Assembly: GCF_003233845.1 (NCBI RefSeq)
Contig: NZ_QKRB01000038.1
Span: 62,001 to 126,000 of the forward strand
Direction: 5' to 3'
Length of the DNA: 64,000 nt
Source of the DNA: Paenibacillus sambharensis
GTDB lineage: Bacteria > Bacillota > Bacilli > Paenibacillales > Paenibacillaceae
A program made the translations under genes and the position numbers. Shown here in pieces: positions 9,288 through 18,504 of the stretch. Below the pieces are notes generated by a model that was not told where the DNA came from, made no database searches, and saw only the letters and a program-made list of their open reading frames with translations. How positions within the stretch are numbered: the stretch's first letter is position 1; every line of letters begins with the position of its first letter.

Positions 9288-9516
9288 GAGTGGACCTCCA
9301 TTAGTTAGTAACCGGTTACATCGCAGATAGAGTAAATACGGAATCCGTATCAGTCTGTCAGTGACTGTTTCTGTTCCTAACATTATACCATCCCTGTCCA
9401 GTCAGGGCTAGAAGCACTCGCTGAATGCCTGAAATACGATGGGACAGAAAAGTCTAAGCAAGGCCGGTATGAACGGCATAAGATAAGGTAAACAGAGGAG
9501 ACAGGTGGGATGAGTA

Positions 9517-9654
9517 ATGAGCAGCAGGAGACCGGTCAGGTTTCAACGAATGAAGGCAGGCGTCGGTCTGGTGGTCTTTATTATAGTAATCATCAGCTTC
9601 CTGGCTGGCATCGGCAGAGGGCCGGAACTGGAGACACCAATTATAATCGGTTAA
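9517..9654 (+). CDS. Small single-pass membrane protein, 45 residues
   Basis: A short frame with a basic head (MSSRRPVRFQRMKAG), one hydrophobic helix (VGLVVFIIVIISFLAG) and a short tail ending PIIIG. AGGTGGG lies about seven bases before the ATG. The positively charged N terminus predicts the tail faces outward. The next gene begins 18 bases after its stop, so the two are probably co-transcribed. A competing frame from 9510 is longer but has no hydrophobic or conserved character. Function unknown. Confidence 0.6.
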   Translation: MSSRRPVRFQRMKAGVGLVVFIIVIISFLAGIGRGPELETPIIIG

Positions 9655-9672
9655 GAAAAGGGGGCGGATGCA

Positions 9673-9927
9673 GTGGCGGTTCGCAGAGACAGAGCAGCTG
9701 GCAGCCAAACGGCTGGTAACGGGAACCCGATTCCCCGCACGCAGTTAACCCCGCAGCAGATCGCGATAGCTTTTGGCTTGTTATCGAATGCGCTAACGGT
9801 AAACTCCGTGCTGATCGATCGGGACCGCAACCTGCAGTTTGTTGTCACAGGTCGTTTAGCCAATTTGGAGCTGCTCTTTAAGGATCTTGGGATTTCCAAG
9901 AATGACATGCTGAAGATGTTTGATTAG
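9673..9927 (+). CDS. Conserved-looking small protein of unknown function
   Basis: An 84-residue protein starting at GTG about ten bases after a GGGGGCGG stretch. The first 25 residues are polar and probably disordered. The rest looks folded: a helix (TPQQIAIAFGLLSNAL), two beta strands around SVLIDRDRNLQFVVTG, and a C-terminal helix (NLELLFKDLGISKNDMLKMF). No motif tied to a known activity was recognised. It follows the small membrane protein closely and is ended by a terminator, so the two form a tiny operon. Confidence 0.6.
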   Translation: MAVRRDRAAGSQTAGNGNPIPRTQLTPQQIAIAFGLLSNALTVNSVLIDRDRNLQFVVTGRLANLELLFKDLGISKNDMLKMFD

Positions 9928-9962
9928 ATATGGGAACAGGAGCGGACATGAAGAAATAGCGG

Positions 9963-10001
9963 AATGAAGCGGGACTGCTTGTCCGTCTGCTTCATTTTTT
10001 T
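9963..10001 (+). terminator. Rho-independent terminator
   Basis: AATGAAGC paired with GCTTCATT and followed by seven T residues. It closes the two small genes upstream. Confidence 0.8.
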
Positions 10002-10424
10002 GCTGTCCAAGACAGGCAGGGGAAGTCGTTGCGTATGAATTGCAGATTCGTCTGGCGAGGCAGGACAAGCTTGGCTTGATGAATTCGACAAAATGCGATA
10101 AAATTCTTATTTGTATCCTCTTAATATATAGAGGTTGCCATGATAGGGCGGCGTCATGATAACAAGGCGTGCAGCATAAATGTTCAGATAAGGAAGGAGG
10201 ATAGCAGACAGGAAGACCCATTGGGTCTATGATATTTTCAACAGCATGTAAGGATTTGTGCCTCATAACCAATATCGCTGATTTTGTTTACAAATCTGAA
10301 ACAAATATCTGTCATATGCCTTGTAATATAACGGTATTCAGTATACAATATAAAATATTTTTCAGTTTACTTTCTTTTACAAAGTCGTATGCGAAAGGGA
10401 GGTGTCATGCTACTTAACATATAC
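10002..10424. other. Intergenic region upstream of oppA
   Basis: A long non-coding stretch. The second half is AT-rich with spaced A and T tracts (about 10260-10380) that could act as an UP element or bent regulatory DNA. A 15-base palindrome (AGACCCATTGGGTCT) lies at 10214-10228, just after an orphan AAGGAGG. A strong AAGGGAGG precedes a 14-codon frame (10407-10451) that overlaps the promoter. No convincing gene is present. Confidence 0.5.
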
Positions 10425-10452
10425 ATGACACGTTTCGAAGAAGGGGTATAAT
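10425..10452 (+). promoter_or_regulatory. Probable oppA promoter
   Basis: ATGACA at 10425-10430, a 16-base spacer and a consensus TATAAT at 10447-10452, about 47 bases before the oppA ATG. Confidence 0.65.
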
Positions 10453-10499
10453 GCCAGCTTCTATAAAGAGATTTACAAATTGACTAATGGAGGGTTTCC

Positions 10500-12215
10500 A
10501 TGAACAAGCGCAAAAAAACAGGATCCATTATGCTGGCACTGGTCATCTCGGTCAGCATGCTGCTGTCCGCCTGCTCGAACAACGGCGGCAACAATGCACC
10601 TACTAACGGGGGCACGAACACACCTGCTAATCAAGCAGAGAACAACAAGTCCGGTGAAGCAGCACTTGCTGCAGAGCAGATTTTCCGTATGAACCTGCAT
10701 GCCGAACCGCCGACACTTGACCCGGGCATGACCCAAGACAACACGTCTGGTACCGTTCTGAATGCTGTTATGGAAGGTCTTACTACAGTTGATAAAGACG
10801 GTAACGTTCAGCCTGGTATGGCTGAGAAGTGGGAAGTATCCGAAGATAACCTGACGTACACATTCACGATCCTTGACGGTGCGACTTGGAGCACAGGCGA
10901 GCCTGTAACCGCTCATGACTTCGAGTTTGCATGGAAACGTGTTCTTGACCCAACCAAAGAAACTCCGTCCCCGTATGCTTACCAGCTGTACTACCTGAAG
11001 AACGCTGAAGCATACAACACTGGAGAAATTAAGGATGCGAGCCAAGTAGGCGTTAAAGCGCAGGACGATAAGACACTTGTTGTTGAACTGCATTCGCCGA
11101 CTGCTTACTTCCTGAACCTGCTCAGCTTCTATACTTACTACCCTGTTAACAAGGCAGTAGTTGAAGCCAATCCTAAGTTTGCAGCAGAAGCGGCTACGCA
11201 TTCCACGAACGGTCCTTTCCTTCTGACGGAATGGAACCACAACGAATCGCTGCTGCTGACGAAGAATCCAAACTACTATGATGCTGACAAGGTTCATTTC
11301 ACTGAAGTGCGTTTGGCCATTATTAACGACAGCAACACTGAACTCAGCATGTATGAGACGGGCGATTTGGACTGGGCTGGCCGTCCGACAGGCGAGATCC
11401 CAATCGATATGATTCCGAGTCTGAAGGAAGATTCGGAAGCCAATCTGCAGATTCAAGGTATTGCAACAACTTACTACTTTAACTTTAATACCACAAAAGA
11501 GCCGTATGATAACGTAAATATCCGTAAAGCTCTGGCAATGGCGATTGACAGAAAGGCGATTGTTGAAAAAGTGACACTGGGTGATCAAATCCCGGCGTTC
11601 GGTTTTGTACCTTACGGCATCAAAGGCCAGAATGATACGTTCCGTGATGAAGTGAAAGACAGCTACTTCACAGAAGACGTAGAACAGGCTAAGACACTGC
11701 TGGCTAAAGGCCTGGAAGAGAAGGGCCTGACCAAGCTGCCTACTATCGAGCTAATTCACAATGAAGGTGAAGGCCACAAGAAGCTCGCTACAGCTATAGC
11801 TGATATGTGGAAGACAAACCTTGGTGTAGATGTAAGTGTTCAATCCCAGGAATGGGGCGTATTCCTGACCAACCGTACGAACCTCAACTATCAAGTTGCT
11901 CGCGCTGGCTGGGGTGCTGACTACAATGACCCAATGACATTCCTTGACATGTGGATCACGGGCGGCGGCAACAACGATACAGGCTTCTCGAACGCTGAAT
12001 ATGACGGACTGATCAAGAAAGCACAAACATCTTCTGATCCAGCTGAACGTATGGAAGCAATGGCTGCTGCAGAGAAAATTCTGATGGATGAAATGCCAAT
12101 CCTGCCGATCTACTATTACACAGGCATCTGGATGCAGAAGCCTTATGTACAAGGTGTATGGATTGACTACTCAGGTGAAATCAGATTCAACTACGGTTAC
12201 ATTGCCGAACATTAA
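10500..12215 (+). CDS. oppA: Oligopeptide ABC transporter, substrate-binding lipoprotein
   Basis: A 571-residue lipoprotein. The signal ends in a lipobox (LLSAC) whose cysteine would be lipidated, followed by a Gly/Asn/Thr-rich tether (to about residue 58). The rest is a family-5 solute-binding protein: opening DPGMTQDNTSGTVLNAVMEGL, the hinge region (FNFNTTKEPYDNVNIRKALAMAIDR) and the late MPILPIYYYTG segment are all typical. It captures extracellular peptides for the OppBCDF channel encoded downstream. GGAGGG lies just before the ATG. A hairpin between this gene and oppB probably lets oppA be made in excess over the membrane components. Confidence 0.93.
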   Translation: MNKRKKTGSIMLALVISVSMLLSACSNNGGNNAPTNGGTNTPANQAENNKSGEAALAAEQIFRMNLHAEPPTLDPGMTQDNTSGTVLNAVMEGLTTVDKDGNVQPGMAEKWEVSEDNLTYTFTILDGATWSTGEPVTAHDFEFAWKRVLDPTKETPSPYAYQLYYLKNAEAYNTGEIKDASQVGVKAQDDKTLVVELHSPTAYFLNLLSFYTYYPVNKAVVEANPKFAAEAATHSTNGPFLLTEWNHNESLLLTKNPNYYDADKVHFTEVRLAIINDSNTELSMYETGDLDWAGRPTGEIPIDMIPSLKEDSEANLQIQGIATTYYFNFNTTKEPYDNVNIRKALAMAIDRKAIVEKVTLGDQIPAFGFVPYGIKGQNDTFRDEVKDSYFTEDVEQAKTLLAKGLEEKGLTKLPTIELIHNEGEGHKKLATAIADMWKTNLGVDVSVQSQEWGVFLTNRTNLNYQVARAGWGADYNDPMTFLDMWITGGGNNDTGFSNAEYDGLIKKAQTSSDPAERMEAMAAAEKILMDEMPILPIYYYTGIWMQKPYVQGVWIDYSGEIRFNYGYIAEH

Positions 12216-12263
12216 TTAAATCAGGTTGTCGTTCTTAAAGCCGTCAGGCCATAGGTAACGGTG

Positions 12264-12303
12264 AAGTGGGATATTTATGGATTACCATAAGTATCCCATT
12301 TTC
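12264..12303 (+). terminator. Intercistronic hairpin between oppA and oppB
   Basis: GTGGGATA.TTATGG pairs with CCATAA.TATCCCAT over about 15 bp, followed by only four T residues. It likely acts as a partial terminator or 3' stabiliser of the oppA message. Confidence 0.7.
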
Positions 12304-12372
12304 TCCGTTCATGCGCAGCAGGGGCGAATGGCAGCTTGGCGCAAGTTCAAATTTTATCCGGAGATGATGCAG

Positions 12373-13308
12373 ATGGTCCGTTTTATAGCGACTAAGCTGA
12401 TGTACGTGCTGCTTACGCTGTTCCTGCTCGCTACTGTGACCTTCTTTATGATGAAGGCCATACCTGGTGATCCCTTCATGGGCGAGAAGAAGCTCCCGCC
12501 GGCAATTTATAATAATATCATGGCCAAATATGGCTTTGATCAACCGGTCTGGAAGCAATATTTAACGTATATGAACAATTTGCTGCACTTTGATCTTGGA
12601 GAGTCAATGAAGAGTGCTAACCGTACGGTTAACAACATCATTCAAAACGCCTTCCCTAACTCCGCTAAGCTGGGTATCGTAGCCATCATCGTATCCGTCA
12701 TTGTGGGTATAGCTCTTGGCGTTATCGCAGCACTCTATCACCGCGGACTGATCGATGCTCTCGCAACGATCATCGCCGTGCTCGGTGTTTCGATTCCGAG
12801 CTTTGTTCTGGCACCGCTTATGCAGTACTTCTTCGCGGTCAAGCTCGGCTGGTTCCATGTTGCGGGTCTGAAGGAGCCGCTCGATTATGTTATGCCGGTC
12901 CTCGCGCTTTCGGCACTGCCGATCGCCTTTATCGCGAGGCTGACACGTTCCAACATGGTCGAGGTCATGAATTCTGACTATATCAAGACCGCTAAGTCGA
13001 AGGGTCTGTCGAAGGCTATTATCGTGAACCGGCATGCTCTGAGAAATGCTATTCTGCCGGTTGTCACCTATCTTGGACCGATGACGGCGAACATCGTTAC
13101 CGGCTCGGTTGTTATTGAGAAGATATTCGGAATCGCGGGTATCGGCAAATATTTCGTAGAGAGTGTTTCGAACCGCGATTATACCTTGATTATGGGTCTT
13201 ACATTGTTCTATGCGTTTATCTTGATTGTTGCTCGATTCCTGACGGATATCGCATACGCTGCTGTCGACCCTCGCATCAAGCTGAACAGCCGGGGAGGTG
13301 GCTCGTAA
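12373..13308 (+). CDS. oppB: Oligopeptide ABC transporter permease OppB
   Basis: A 311-residue inner-membrane permease, the length usual for OppB. It begins at MVRFIATKLMYVLLTLFLLAT after GGAG spaced nine bases from the ATG. In-frame upstream codons lie inside the oppA-oppB hairpin and were excluded. The EAA loop that contacts the ATPases is visible (MVEVMNSDYIKTAKSKGLS, then HALRNAILPVVTYLG), as is the closing VDPRIKL. It forms the channel with OppC. The stop of this gene and the start of oppC are adjacent. Confidence 0.94.
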   Translation: MVRFIATKLMYVLLTLFLLATVTFFMMKAIPGDPFMGEKKLPPAIYNNIMAKYGFDQPVWKQYLTYMNNLLHFDLGESMKSANRTVNNIIQNAFPNSAKLGIVAIIVSVIVGIALGVIAALYHRGLIDALATIIAVLGVSIPSFVLAPLMQYFFAVKLGWFHVAGLKEPLDYVMPVLALSALPIAFIARLTRSNMVEVMNSDYIKTAKSKGLSKAIIVNRHALRNAILPVVTYLGPMTANIVTGSVVIEKIFGIAGIGKYFVESVSNRDYTLIMGLTLFYAFILIVARFLTDIAYAAVDPRIKLNSRGGGS

Positions 13309-13309
13309 G

Positions 13310-14296
13310 ATGTCTAATCTGCACTTGACTAAGAACCATGAGGAGCAGCATGCAGCCGCTTCGACTGACCGGCATCAGCATCTTAATCTGAAGCCGGAAG
13401 ATTTCCGCAAGATTGATACATCTGACTTGAACGCGGAAGTCATTTCCCGTGAGAGCGTCTCGGTATGGCGGGATGCGATGGAGCGGGTGATCAGCAACAA
13501 GCTTGCCATGATATGTTTGTTTATATTGATTGCCATTACCGTGATGTCTGTTATTGGTCCGTGGCTGACTCCTTATGATTATCAGACGAATGATCTGTCG
13601 AGCACGAACCAGCCTCCGTCCAAGGAGCATTGGTTTGGCACGGATGAGCTCGGGCGGGATATGTTTGAACGTACCTGGATGGGGGCGTCCATCTCCCTGC
13701 GTGTCGGTTTGTTTGCTGCACTTATTGACCTTGTGATAGGTATTATCTACGGTGGCATTATGGGATACTTTGGCGGGCGAGTGGACGAAATCATGAACCG
13801 CGCTGCGGAAATATTGTATTCCATACCGACACTGCTAATTGTTATTTTGCTGGTTGTTGTCATGCAGCCGAGTTTGTTTACGATCGTACTGGCAATTGGT
13901 ATTACGGGTTGGGTTAACATGGCCTGGATTGTGCGCGGTCAGGTTATGCAGCTGAAGAATCAGGAATATGTCCTGGCATCCCGTTCGCTTGGCGCGAGCG
14001 CGAGCCGTATCATCTTCCGCCACCTGATTCCGAATGCAATGGGCCCAATTATTGTTACGCTAACGCTCACTGTACCGAGCGCAATCTTTGCGGAAGCGTT
14101 CCTGAGCTTCCTGGGCCTCGGTGTGCAGTCGCCGGCCGCTTCATGGGGTACCATGATCGAGGACGCGCGGAGTGCCATGAAGGTTTTCCCTTGGCGTATT
14201 TTCTTCCCTGCCTTGTTTATCAGCTTGACGATGTTAGCATTTAACATTTTTGGCGACGCGCTTCGTGATGCGTTCGATCCAAAATTGAAGCGGTAG
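13310..14296 (+). CDS. oppC: Oligopeptide ABC transporter permease OppC
   Basis: A 328-residue permease. A cytoplasmic N-terminal arm of about 60 residues precedes six membrane segments, as in OppC/DppC proteins. The start ATG lies about ten bases after GGGGAGG, which sits within the end of oppB; a GTG inside the ribosome binding site was rejected. The EAA loop (QEYVLASRSLGASASRIIFRHLIPNA) and the terminal DALRDAFDPKLKR are diagnostic of the family. Confidence 0.94.
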   Translation: MSNLHLTKNHEEQHAAASTDRHQHLNLKPEDFRKIDTSDLNAEVISRESVSVWRDAMERVISNKLAMICLFILIAITVMSVIGPWLTPYDYQTNDLSSTNQPPSKEHWFGTDELGRDMFERTWMGASISLRVGLFAALIDLVIGIIYGGIMGYFGGRVDEIMNRAAEILYSIPTLLIVILLVVVMQPSLFTIVLAIGITGWVNMAWIVRGQVMQLKNQEYVLASRSLGASASRIIFRHLIPNAMGPIIVTLTLTVPSAIFAEAFLSFLGLGVQSPAASWGTMIEDARSAMKVFPWRIFFPALFISLTMLAFNIFGDALRDAFDPKLKR

Positions 14297-14309
14297 GAGG
14301 GAGAGTTCC

Positions 14310-15347
14310 ATGAAATCTGACAATAAACTGCGTAACAGCAGCAAAGGGCAGAATGCCCAGCCTCTGCTGGAAGTAGAGGATCTGCACGTTTCCTTTGATG
14401 TTCGGGGAGGAGAAGTGCAGGCTGTTCGCGGTGTAAATATGGTTATTAATAAGGGCGAAGTAGTCGGAATCGTAGGCGAGTCGGGCTGCGGCAAGAGTGT
14501 TACCGCACAGACGCTGATGCGCCTTATTCCTTCACCCCCAAGCCGTGTGAAGAAAGGCTCTATCCGCTTCGCCGGTGAGGATGTACTCAAGAAGTCGGAG
14601 AAGGAGATGCAGCAGCTTCGCGGCGGCCGCATGGGCATGATCTTCCAGGACCCGATGACTTCTCTTAACCCGACGATGACAGTCGGACGACAAATTACGG
14701 AGAACCTGATTCGTCATCGCAATATGTCGATGAAGGAAGCGCACAAGCGTGGAGTAGAAATGCTTAATCTGGTTGGTATTCCACTTGCGGAAACCCGGAT
14801 GAAGCAGTACCCGCATGAGTTCTCCGGCGGTATGCGTCAGCGTGTTATGATCGCGATCGCGCTTGCCTGTGACCCAGAGCTGCTGATTGCCGACGAACCG
14901 ACAACAGCACTCGACGTTACGATTCAGGCACAGATCCTGGAAGTCATGAAGGAGCTGCGCAGCCGTCTGAATACGTCCATTATGCTGATTACCCACGACC
15001 TTGGTATTGTAGCCGATGTCTGTGACAAGGTTATCGTTATGTATGCCGGCCAGGTTGCTGAGACTGGTACCGTGCATGAGATCTTCACTAATCCGAAGCA
15101 TCCTTACACGCAGGGTCTTCTGGAATCCATTCCAAGGCTGGACGATGACAAGAGCCAGCCGCTTGTTCCGATCCCGGGCACACCGCCGGATCTGATCAAG
15201 CCGCCAACAGGCTGTGCGTTCGCTGCACGGTGCAAATATACGATGGATATCTGCACGCGTGTGGACCCAGGCCTGTTTGAATGCAGCTCGACACAGTCGG
15301 CCCGCTGCTGGCTGAACCATGAGATGGCCAAGGAGGTGCACGCATGA
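14310..15347 (+). CDS. oppD: Oligopeptide ABC transporter ATP-binding protein OppD
   Basis: A 345-residue ATPase with Walker A (GESGCGKS), Q loop ([12 protein letters not shown]), signature ([12 protein letters not shown]), Walker B ([12 protein letters not shown]) and switch histidine (ITHD). After the core comes the oligopeptide-type C-terminal extension with a four-cysteine pattern around CAFAARC and [12 protein letters not shown], known in OppD/DppD to hold an iron-sulfur cluster or metal. AGGAGG precedes the ATG. Its stop overlaps the oppF start by four bases (ATGA), so the two ATPases are translated in step. Confidence 0.94.
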   Translation: MKSDNKLRNSSKGQNAQPLLEVEDLHVSFDVRGGEVQAVRGVNMVINKGEVVGIVGESGCGKSVTAQTLMRLIPSPPSRVKKGSIRFAGEDVLKKSEKEMQQLRGGRMGMIFQDPMTSLNPTMTVGRQITENLIRHRNMSMKEAHKRGVEMLNLVGIPLAETRMKQYPHEFSGGMRQRVMIAIALACDPELLIADEPTTALDVTIQAQILEVMKELRSRLNTSIMLITHDLGIVADVCDKVIVMYAGQVAETGTVHEIFTNPKHPYTQGLLESIPRLDDDKSQPLVPIPGTPPDLIKPPTGCAFAARCKYTMDICTRVDPGLFECSSTQSARCWLNHEMAKEVHA

Positions 15348-16354
15348 GCAGTTCACAGAACAAGACGTTGATTGAGGTCAACAACCTCAGCAAGCTGTTT
15401 CGTGTTGGCAAAGGCCGTACGCTGAAAGCCGTCAATGATGTCAGCTTCTTCATCCGTGAAGGTGAAACACTGGGTATGGTGGGCGAATCGGGCTGTGGCA
15501 AGTCTACGGTAGGCCGCACACTGCTTCGCTTGTATGAACCATCCGGAGGCGAAGTGAAGTTCGAAGGCAAGGACATCTATAAGCTGTCTGCCTCCGAAAT
15601 GAAGGCTATACGGCGCGACATGCAGATGATCTTCCAGGATCCTTACGCATCGCTCAACCCGCGGCTGACCGTTAACGATATTATTGGTGAAGCATTGGAT
15701 ATTCATAACCTTGCCAAGAATCGTGCGGAGCGCAAAGCCAGGGTAGCCGAGCTGCTTCAGCTTGTTGGACTAAACGCCGAGCATGCCAACCGTTACCCGC
15801 ATGAATTCTCAGGCGGCCAGCGCCAGCGGATCGGTATTGCCCGTGCGCTTGCTGTTAACCCGAAGTTCATCGTCTGTGACGAGCCGATCTCAGCACTTGA
15901 CGTCTCCATTCAAGCACAGGTTGTCAATCTGCTGAAGGAGCTTCAGCGCAAGATGGGTCTGACATATCTGTTTATCGCGCACGACCTGTCGATGGTTAAG
16001 TACATCAGCGACCGTGTAGCGGTTATGTATCTGGGTAAGCTGGTAGAGCTTGCGGAGAGTGAAACGCTTTACGAAGAGCCACTGCACCCTTATACCCGTG
16101 CTCTTCTGTCAGCTGTTCCCATTCCGGATCCTGACTCCGAGACGCAGAAGCGGAGAATTGTCATCAAGGGTGACCTGCCGAGCGCGATTGACCCGCCTAG
16201 CGGTTGTCCGTTCCGTACCCGCTGCCCGCTTGCCAAAGAGGTGTGCGCGCAGGAAATGCCCCCGCTTATCGAGCACCGGCCTGGGCATTATGCGGCCTGC
16301 CATTTTGCAGGAGAGCCGCTGCCGAAGCAAGAAGGTATCGTATCTGCGGGATAA
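15344..16354 (+). CDS. oppF: Oligopeptide ABC transporter ATP-binding protein OppF
   Basis: A 336-residue partner ATPase of OppD, overlapping it by ATGA. It shows Walker A (GESGCGKS), Q loop ([12 protein letters not shown]), signature ([12 protein letters not shown]) and Walker B ([12 protein letters not shown]). The C-terminal extension also has cysteines ([15 protein letters not shown]). The two proteins energise OppBC. In Bacillus, Opp imports signalling peptides such as PhrA and affects sporulation and competence; whether that applies here is inference. A strong terminator follows, so the operon is oppABCDF only. Confidence 0.94.
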   Translation: MSSSQNKTLIEVNNLSKLFRVGKGRTLKAVNDVSFFIREGETLGMVGESGCGKSTVGRTLLRLYEPSGGEVKFEGKDIYKLSASEMKAIRRDMQMIFQDPYASLNPRLTVNDIIGEALDIHNLAKNRAERKARVAELLQLVGLNAEHANRYPHEFSGGQRQRIGIARALAVNPKFIVCDEPISALDVSIQAQVVNLLKELQRKMGLTYLFIAHDLSMVKYISDRVAVMYLGKLVELAESETLYEEPLHPYTRALLSAVPIPDPDSETQKRRIVIKGDLPSAIDPPSGCPFRTRCPLAKEVCAQEMPPLIEHRPGHYAACHFAGEPLPKQEGIVSAG

Positions 16355-16413
16355 GGCGGCTGCACGCTGTCCAAGCTTTTTATGACCGAATGGTTTGAAT
16401 ATACAATTAACTG

Positions 16414-16469
16414 CCACAGCCCGCTCGTGGAATCTCTTAGAGATTTCACAAGCGGGCTGTGGTCTTTTT
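16414..16469 (+). terminator. Terminator of the opp operon
   Basis: CCACAGCCCGCT.GTG pairs with CAC.AGCGGGCTGTGG, enclosing a smaller AATCTCT/AGAGATT stem, then TCTTTTT. Confidence 0.9.
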
Positions 16470-16489
16470 GTGCGGTTGGGCGGTTCTCA

Positions 16490-16531
16490 TTGACACATCT
16501 AGAACAAGTGTATATATTATATATATACACT
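16490..16531 (+). promoter_or_regulatory. Promoter and palindromic operator of the GntR-ABC operon
   Basis: TTGACA at 16490-16495, a 17-base spacer and TATATT at 16513-16518. A perfect inverted repeat with 11-bp arms (AGTGTATATAT, 3-base centre) covers 16507-16531, on top of the -10 box. This is the layout expected for autorepression by a YtrA-type GntR protein. Confidence 0.8.
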
Positions 16532-16554
16532 AAATACGGTTAGCGTGGTGATGT

Positions 16555-16938
16555 ATGAACATTATTATTTCCAATGCGTCCGGGGAACCGATTTATCTGC
16601 AGATCGTGACGCAGCTCAGAAGCGCTATATTGAATGGTACATTAAACCCTGGTCAGGGGCTTCCCTCCATCCGTCAGCTGGCCAAGGATCTGCAGATCAG
16701 TGTCATTACATCGAAGAGGGCTTATGAGGAGCTGGAGAAGGAGGGGCTGATTGATTCGGTCGTCGGCAAAGGCTCCTTCGTATCGGGCGCCAGCTCTGCC
16801 CAAATCCGCGAGCAGCGGATGAGGCTGCTGGAAGAGAAGATGCGGGAGGTCGTGAGGGAAGCGAAGGGGCTGAATGTAGGGCTGGAACAGATGCTTAACC
16901 GTTTCGGTCAGCTGTACAGTGACGAAGGGAGCGAATGA
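16555..16938 (+). CDS. GntR-family (YtrA-type) transcriptional regulator
   Basis: A 127-residue regulator: a winged helix-turn-helix (LPSIRQLAKDLQISVITSKRAYEELEKEGL, wing VVGKGSF) plus only a short C-terminal dimerisation helix and no large ligand-binding domain. This is the YtrA subfamily, which usually represses an adjoining ABC transporter operon. The two downstream genes encode exactly that. The promoter carries a matching 25-base palindrome over its -10 box. In B. subtilis YtrA responds to cell-wall antibiotics; the same inducer class is plausible here but unproven. Confidence 0.9.
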   Translation: MNIIISNASGEPIYLQIVTQLRSAILNGTLNPGQGLPSIRQLAKDLQISVITSKRAYEELEKEGLIDSVVGKGSFVSGASSAQIREQRMRLLEEKMREVVREAKGLNVGLEQMLNRFGQLYSDEGSE

Positions 16939-16939
16939 G

Positions 16940-17821
16940 ATGAATCAGGATGAGAATGTGATTGAGCTTGACGGACTGTCCAAATCATACTCGCGTTTTA
17001 GGCTGGAGCCGGTCACGATGTCGTTTAAACAGGGTTATATTACGGGCTTGGTAGGGCCTAATGGAGCAGGCAAGAGTACGCTGATTAAGCTGATCATGGG
17101 AATGGCTGTGCCCAGCAGCGGCGGGGTGAAGATATTCGGCCGGAGAATGCCGGAGCGTGAGCTGGAGATTAAGGAACGCATCGGCTACGTCTCGGATGAG
17201 TGTCACTATTATGAGCATCTATCGATAGGCGCCATGAAGAATGTGCTGGCTCCCTTCTACAGCCGCTGGGATGAGAAGCAGTACAGTCAGCTGCTGGAGC
17301 GCTTCGAGCTTCATCCCAAATCCAAAATCCGCAGCCTGTCCAAGGGGATGAAGATGAAGCTGTCTCTGGCCTTTGCGCTGTCTCACCATGCAGACCTGCT
17401 TATCATGGATGAACCGACGGCAGGACTCGATCCGGTATTCAGACGGGAGCTGCTGGATATGCTGGCGGATTTCATACAGGACGATACGAGAACAATTATC
17501 TTCTCAACCCATGTCACGACGGATCTGGACCGCATAGCGGATTATATCGCCTTCATGAACAAGGGAAGCCTAGTGTTCTGCGACTCCAAGGAAGAGATAT
17601 TCGAACGTTATGCTCTGGTTAAAGCGGATAACTCTCTGCTCGATCGCGATACACGCGGCGCACTCCTCGGCATTCGGGAGACGTCCGTCGGGTTTGAGGG
17701 TCTGTCAGCAGACAGGAAGGAAGCGGAGCGCCTGTTCGGCGGGTTTGCCCACATCGAAACCCCCACGCTGGAGGATATCATGTTCTATACGGCAAAAGGG
17801 AGGTCCGGTGCCCATGTTTAA
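16940..17821 (+). CDS. ABC transporter ATP-binding protein (YtrB-like)
   Basis: A 293-residue ATPase with Walker A (GPNGAGKS), a signature in the form LSKGMKMKLSLA, Walker B (LLIMDEPTAGLD) and the H loop (FSTHVT). The last 80 residues form a C-terminal extension seen in exporter-type ATPases of this class. The ATG at 16940 follows AAGGGAG and lies one base after the regulator's stop. It overlaps the permease gene by 8 bases. Exporter or antibiotic-sensing function is inferred from the linked YtrA-type regulator. Confidence 0.9.
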   Translation: MNQDENVIELDGLSKSYSRFRLEPVTMSFKQGYITGLVGPNGAGKSTLIKLIMGMAVPSSGGVKIFGRRMPERELEIKERIGYVSDECHYYEHLSIGAMKNVLAPFYSRWDEKQYSQLLERFELHPKSKIRSLSKGMKMKLSLAFALSHHADLLIMDEPTAGLDPVFRRELLDMLADFIQDDTRTIIFSTHVTTDLDRIADYIAFMNKGSLVFCDSKEEIFERYALVKADNSLLDRDTRGALLGIRETSVGFEGLSADRKEAERLFGGFAHIETPTLEDIMFYTAKGRSGAHV

Positions 17822-18446
17822 CCTGATTCGCAAGGATATGCTGGTCGTCCGGTTTTATTACCTGTTCATTGTCCTGTATGCGGTATTCTTCGGTTTTGTG
17901 ATGAATAACGAAGCTTCGACCGTACTCGTCGGTGCGCTCTCTGCCATCATGCTGGTTATGTTCTCCGTCAATCTGGAAACGAAGAGCAAGAGTGTTCTGT
18001 TTATTGGGAGTTTGCCGGTAAGGCGCAAGCAAATCGTTCAAGCCAAGTATGCCGTTGTGATTGTCTTCCTCATCATCGGCCTGTTCATGAGCCTGCTCGT
18101 TCATCTGGTCAGTCTGTATGCGCTCAATAACCCGGTGGAGTGGACCTGGATGCAGGCCTCCCTCACAACAGGAATTGTCCTGCTTTTCTCCTCCCTGTTC
18201 TTCCCGGTTTATTATTGGCTGGGGGACCGGGCGGCCCAGGTGATTTCCTTCCTGGCAATCTTCCTTGCTGTATCGGTGGTTGTCGGGATGAGCGGTGTTA
18301 TTAACAAAATAACCCTTCAGCTTCCCTTTGATATCAGCTCCCCGGCAGCTGTCCTGTCGGTTATTGTTGGAGGAGCACTGCTGCTTTTCCTGGCCTCCTA
18401 CTGGCTGTCCTTATCGATCTTCCGAAAGAAGGATATGGCGGGGTAG
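17814..18446 (+). CDS. ABC-2 type transporter permease
   Basis: A 210-residue membrane protein with six hydrophobic segments, the size of a compact ABC-2 permease half. It starts MFNLIRKDMLVVRFYY, a common ABC-2 opening in which an amphipathic helix precedes the first membrane segment. AAGGGAGG lies about nine bases before the ATG. A longer in-frame reading would run back through the ATPase gene and was rejected. It completes the regulator-ATPase-permease operon. Confidence 0.87.
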   Translation: MFNLIRKDMLVVRFYYLFIVLYAVFFGFVMNNEASTVLVGALSAIMLVMFSVNLETKSKSVLFIGSLPVRRKQIVQAKYAVVIVFLIIGLFMSLLVHLVSLYALNNPVEWTWMQASLTTGIVLLFSSLFFPVYYWLGDRAAQVISFLAIFLAVSVVVGMSGVINKITLQLPFDISSPAAVLSVIVGGALLLFLASYWLSLSIFRKKDMAG

Positions 18447-18504
18447 TGCTGCCGCAATACGAAGAGCCGGGCCCCGCAGCCCGGCTTCTCAAGCGCAACA
18501 TTAT

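Noticed and set aside
10229-10417. A 62-codon frame in the gap before oppA
   Set aside because: AT-rich, no ribosome binding site at a useful distance, and unlike a folded protein.
10407-10451. A 14-codon frame with a strong ribosome binding site before oppA
   Set aside because: It overlaps the apparent -35 and -10 of the oppA promoter, so it would not be in the oppA message. An upstream transcript remains possible.
10473-11588. A 371-codon open frame on the minus strand opposite oppA
   Set aside because: It runs antisense to a clear lipoprotein gene and the product is Cys/Val/Arg-rich without a ribosome binding site. It is a codon-usage shadow.
12277-12372. An upstream extension of oppB
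   Set aside because: It begins inside the oppA-oppB hairpin and lacks a ribosome binding site; the ATG at 12373 fits the family length.
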